From: an uncultured Roseobacter sp.
GTDB lineage: Bacteria > Pseudomonadota > Alphaproteobacteria > Rhodobacterales > Rhodobacteraceae
DNA: 64,000 nt
NCBI GenBank assembly: GCA_947488305.1
Contig: CANKZM010000007.1
Span: forward strand, 1 to 64,000
Direction: 5' to 3'
Below, in pieces: positions 61,621 through 64,000 of the stretch. Made by a program: the position numbers and the translations under genes. Positions within the stretch are counted from its first letter, which is position 1, and each line of letters opens with the position of its first letter. The notes beneath the pieces were generated by a model. The model worked only from the letters and a program-made list of their open reading frames with translations, was not told the DNA's origin and did not search any database.

Positions 61621-62706
61621 ATGACCGCACCCATTCACCCGCAGCCCGGGATTATGGAGATCGCTTTGTACCAGGGCGGCGCGTCCAGGATCGACGGGCA
61701 GAGCAATCCGCTAAAGCTCAGCTCGAATGAAAACCCTTTCGGATGCAGCAAAAAGGCGAGCGACGCGATCAGCGACGCAGCTTTAAACGTGCACCGCTAT
61801 CCATCAACCGACCACGCATCCTTGCGTGAAGCGATCGCTGAGGTTCACACCCTTGATCCGGAACGGATCATTTGCGGTGTCGGATCAGACGAGCTGCTGA
61901 CCTTGCTTGCCATGGCGTATGCGGGCCCTGGAGATGAAGTGCTGTATACCGAACATGGGTTCTCGATGTACCGCATCTTCGCTCTTTCGGCGGGCGCGAC
62001 TCCGGTGGTTGCACCAGAGCACAACAGGACAGTAGATGTTGATGAGATTATCGCCAGGATCACACCGGCAACCCGGTTGATTTACATCGCGAACCCGGCA
62101 AACCCGACCGGCACGGCTTTGGGGAATGACGCCTTGGCGCGACTGGCTGATGCTGTCCCCGGCAGCTGCCTTTTGGTTCTCGACGGAGCTTACGCCGAGT
62201 TCTTCGATGGGTATGACGGCGGGGTCTCGTTGATTGAAGCGCACCCAAATGTCGTCATGACCCGCACGTTTTCAAAGCTTTATGGCTTGGGCGGCTTGCG
62301 TGTAGGCTGGGCCTACGCACGCCAGGAAGTCATCGATGTGCTGAACCGTGTACGTGGCCCGTTCAACCTTTCAACGGTCGCACTGGCGGGCGCTGAGAGC
62401 GCAATGCGCGACAGGCGCTTTGTTGAGCTATGCCTGAAAAACAATGCGGAACAGCGCGTACGCCTTGTGGGCGGGCTGAATCAACTTGGCATTGCCTGTG
62501 ACCCCAGCCATGCGAATTTTGTCTTGGCGCGTTTCGCAGATGAAGAGGAAGCCCTGGCCGCTGACGCGCATCTTAAACGGTCGGGCATCCTCGTGCGTCT
62601 TGTAAAAGGGTATGGGTTTGCTGATGCTTTGCGCATCACGGTCGGCACGGCTGATGATGTCTCGCGCGTTCTTGCTGCGCTTTCGGAGTTTAAGGGGTCA
62701 ACATGA
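61621..62706 (+). CDS. hisC: Histidinol-phosphate aminotransferase
   Basis: A 361-residue class I/II aminotransferase. LSSNENPFGCS is the HisC start motif, YIANPANPTGTAL the cofactor region, and TFSKLYGLGGLRVGWA holds the PLP-lysine (SKLYGLGGLR). The end (HLKRSGILVRLVKGYGFADALRITVG) is typical. It makes histidinol phosphate in histidine synthesis; in this neighbourhood it may also serve aromatic amino acids, as it is coupled to tyrC by a 4-base overlap. ATG 61621 follows AGGAGAGG; the 61510 start upstream lacks support. Confidence 0.93.
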   Translation: MTAPIHPQPGIMEIALYQGGASRIDGQSNPLKLSSNENPFGCSKKASDAISDAALNVHRYPSTDHASLREAIAEVHTLDPERIICGVGSDELLTLLAMAYAGPGDEVLYTEHGFSMYRIFALSAGATPVVAPEHNRTVDVDEIIARITPATRLIYIANPANPTGTALGNDALARLADAVPGSCLLVLDGAYAEFFDGYDGGVSLIEAHPNVVMTRTFSKLYGLGGLRVGWAYARQEVIDVLNRVRGPFNLSTVALAGAESAMRDRRFVELCLKNNAEQRVRLVGGLNQLGIACDPSHANFVLARFADEEEALAADAHLKRSGILVRLVKGYGFADALRITVGTADDVSRVLAALSEFKGST

Positions 62707-63623
62707 GTGTGATTTACAATCGCGTGGCGCTGGTCGGTCTGGGATTGATCGCCTCATCAATGTTTTGGGCAATCAAGCGCAAGGGCTTGGCGGGGCAGGT
62801 TGTTGGGTACGCCCGTTCTCAGGAAACCCGGGATACCGCCCGTCGGATCGGGCTTTGTGACGTTGTTACCGACACCGTAACGGCGGCCGTCGACGATGCA
62901 GATTTGGTGGTTTTATGTGTTCCTGTTGGGGCGATGGGCACGGTTGCCAAGCAGATTGCACCGCACCTCAAGCCGGGGGCCACGATAACCGATGTGGGCT
63001 CCGTCAAACGTGAAGTCATCGAGAGCGTTGGGCCTCACTTGCCCGCAAATGTGCATTTCGTACCCGGTCATCCGATTGCAGGAACAGAACATTCTGGCCC
63101 GGAATCAGGTTTTGCCGAACTTTTCGACAATCGCTGGTGTCTTTTGGTCCCGCCGAAGGATTGCAATCCGGTGGCAGTGGCCCGGCTCCGCAGCTTTTGG
63201 GAGGGGATTGGCAGCAATGTCGACGAAATGGATGCGGATCATCATGATCTGGTACTTGCCGTCACAAGTCATGCGCCCCACCTGATTGCTTACACGATGG
63301 TGGGGGTCGCGGATGACCTGGGCCGGGTAACTGACAGCGAAGTCATCAAATACTCCGCCGCCGGGTTTCGCGATTTTACGCGTATCGCGGCCAGTGATCC
63401 GACAATGTGGCGGGATGTATTCCTGACCAACAAGGAAGCCACGTTGGAGATTCTCGGGCGCTTTACCGAAGAGCTGTTTGCCTTGCAGCGTGCGATACGA
63501 ACGGGCGATGGGGATCACCTGCATGACTACTTCACCCGGACTCGGGCGATCCGACGCAGCATCATCGAAGCGGGTCAGGACACCGACGCGCCGGACTTCG
63601 GACGTGGTCAGTCAGCTTCATGA
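62703..63623 (+). CDS. tyrC: Prephenate/arogenate dehydrogenase
   Basis: A 306-residue enzyme of tyrosine synthesis. The NAD(P) motif ALVGLGLIASSMFWAIKRKGL starts at residue 9. VGSVKREVI, HPIAGTEHSGPESGF and SHAPHLIAYTMV are family motifs, including the catalytic His. Either prephenate or arogenate may be the substrate; this short monofunctional form is often called TyrC. It overlaps hisC by 4 bases and the following extensin-family gene by 4 bases, so the three are co-translated. Confidence 0.92.
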   Translation: MSVIYNRVALVGLGLIASSMFWAIKRKGLAGQVVGYARSQETRDTARRIGLCDVVTDTVTAAVDDADLVVLCVPVGAMGTVAKQIAPHLKPGATITDVGSVKREVIESVGPHLPANVHFVPGHPIAGTEHSGPESGFAELFDNRWCLLVPPKDCNPVAVARLRSFWEGIGSNVDEMDADHHDLVLAVTSHAPHLIAYTMVGVADDLGRVTDSEVIKYSAAGFRDFTRIAASDPTMWRDVFLTNKEATLEILGRFTEELFALQRAIRTGDGDHLHDYFTRTRAIRRSIIEAGQDTDAPDFGRGQSAS

Positions 63624-64000
63624 AGAGCTGGATTGCGGTGTTTCTCTTGTCGGCGGGCGCTGCTTACGCGGCACCCGACACATCGCTCAGGCCGGTTGAA
63701 CGGGCAGGAAATGCGGTTACGGTTGAACCTTCGGGGGCTATTGCGCAGCCGAGTCGTGACGCAGCAGCGGTTGCCGCAGCCAATCGCGGCCAAGGTCTGT
63801 CGCAGTCACTGCGACCTGAGCTACGCCCACGCAAATTCAGACGCATCGCGCGGGAACGGGAGCGTTTGCGCACGCGGGGGGCTGTTTGCGGCGATCTTGA
63901 TATTCAGGGAGAAATCGTTGGCCGCGTCCGAGGGTCCAAGCGCGGATGCGGCGTTGAAAATGCCGTGCGTGTCAGGTCGGTCAGCGGGATCGAGCTGAGC
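63620..64000 (+). CDS. Extensin-family protein, 5' part
   Basis: The first 127 codons of a gene that runs past the window end. A signal peptide (residues 1-17, ending AYA) is followed by a low-complexity, Ala/Arg-rich stretch, then GAVCGDLDIQGEIVGRV and GCGVENAVRVRSVSGIEL, which match the start of the bacterial extensin-like C domain (CGD, then GCGI, paired cysteines). Such proteins are exported and probably cell-envelope located; role unknown. ATG 63620 overlaps the tyrC stop (ATGA). Confidence 0.8.
   Translation, partial: MKSWIAVFLLSAGAAYAAPDTSLRPVERAGNAVTVEPSGAIAQPSRDAAAVAAANRGQGLSQSLRPELRPRKFRRIARERERLRTRGAVCGDLDIQGEIVGRVRGSKRGCGVENAVRVRSVSGIELS

Noticed and set aside
1-64000. CRISPR arrays, rRNA operons, intact insertion sequences
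   Set aside because: No regularly spaced direct repeats, rRNA-like sequence or transposase gene could be found on reading either strand.

Overview
The window looks like chromosomal DNA from a marine alphaproteobacterium of the Roseobacter group (Rhodobacteraceae). I infer this from moderately high GC, tight operons joined by ATGA/GTGA overlaps, and a characteristic gene set: a 44-residue aa3-oxidase subunit IV, a DUF6173 protein, a pyrB/pseudo-dihydroorotase pair, a GcvT-type dimethylglycine/sarcosine dehydrogenase, phbAB, and an fdhD-mobA-mobB-moeA block. No species call is possible from sequence reading alone.

Layout. Positions 1-11,100 are accessory. They hold an amidohydrolase missing its N-terminus; a co-directional set of three exported or outer-membrane proteins (DUF3299, a beta-barrel, an OprB-like porin); a 515-base stretch without genes that contains an inverted repeat; two small minus-strand genes (an exported unknown and an HExxH metallopeptidase-like DUF6647 protein) divergent from a large ToxR/CadC-like membrane regulator whose periplasmic half is duplicated in tandem, with a third fragment of the same domain just downstream; and a DUF3489-DUF2924-serine recombinase cassette whose recombinase is broken by three stops and a frameshift. 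A tRNA-Gln(UUG) gene closes this part.

Positions 11,500-29,400 are metabolic: a quinone oxidoreductase-like gene, an SH3 protein, a hydroxyacid reductase/gamma-glutamyltransferase/D-lactate dehydrogenase operon, a DMGDH-like enzyme, a coupled aldo-keto reductase/FAD oxidase/DUF938 operon, an ectoine synthase gene without ectA or ectB in the window, the pyrB-unknown-pyrX-plsY operon, a uracil-DNA glycosylase, a LysE exporter and moaB.

Positions 29,400-46,200 carry an RND efflux pump, a DsbD-like protein, yqgE/algH, Sua5, an acyl-CoA dehydrogenase/MBL/DUF6173 operon, aa3 oxidase subunit IV, a lipoprotein, azlCD, and the molybdenum cofactor/formate dehydrogenase maturation block ending in a MoeA with an extra N-terminal domain. 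Positions 46,200-64,000 are mainly housekeeping: greA, soxR with a divergent VOC gene that carries an almost canonical SoxR promoter, ETF-quinone oxidoreductase, a TPR protein, ispE, a polyprenyl synthase, a TrmN6-like methyltransferase, a LysR regulator, phbAB, an EAL protein, tag, rpsD, hisC, tyrC and the start of an extensin-family gene.

The most unusual items are the duplicated regulator locus (4.2-8.4 kb), the decayed recombinase cassette (8.7-11.1 kb), the lone ectC, the pseudo-dihydroorotase operon, the MoeA fusion, the UDG that lacks Fe-S cysteines and the SoxR-type promoter. No CRISPR array, rRNA operon or intact insertion sequence was seen.
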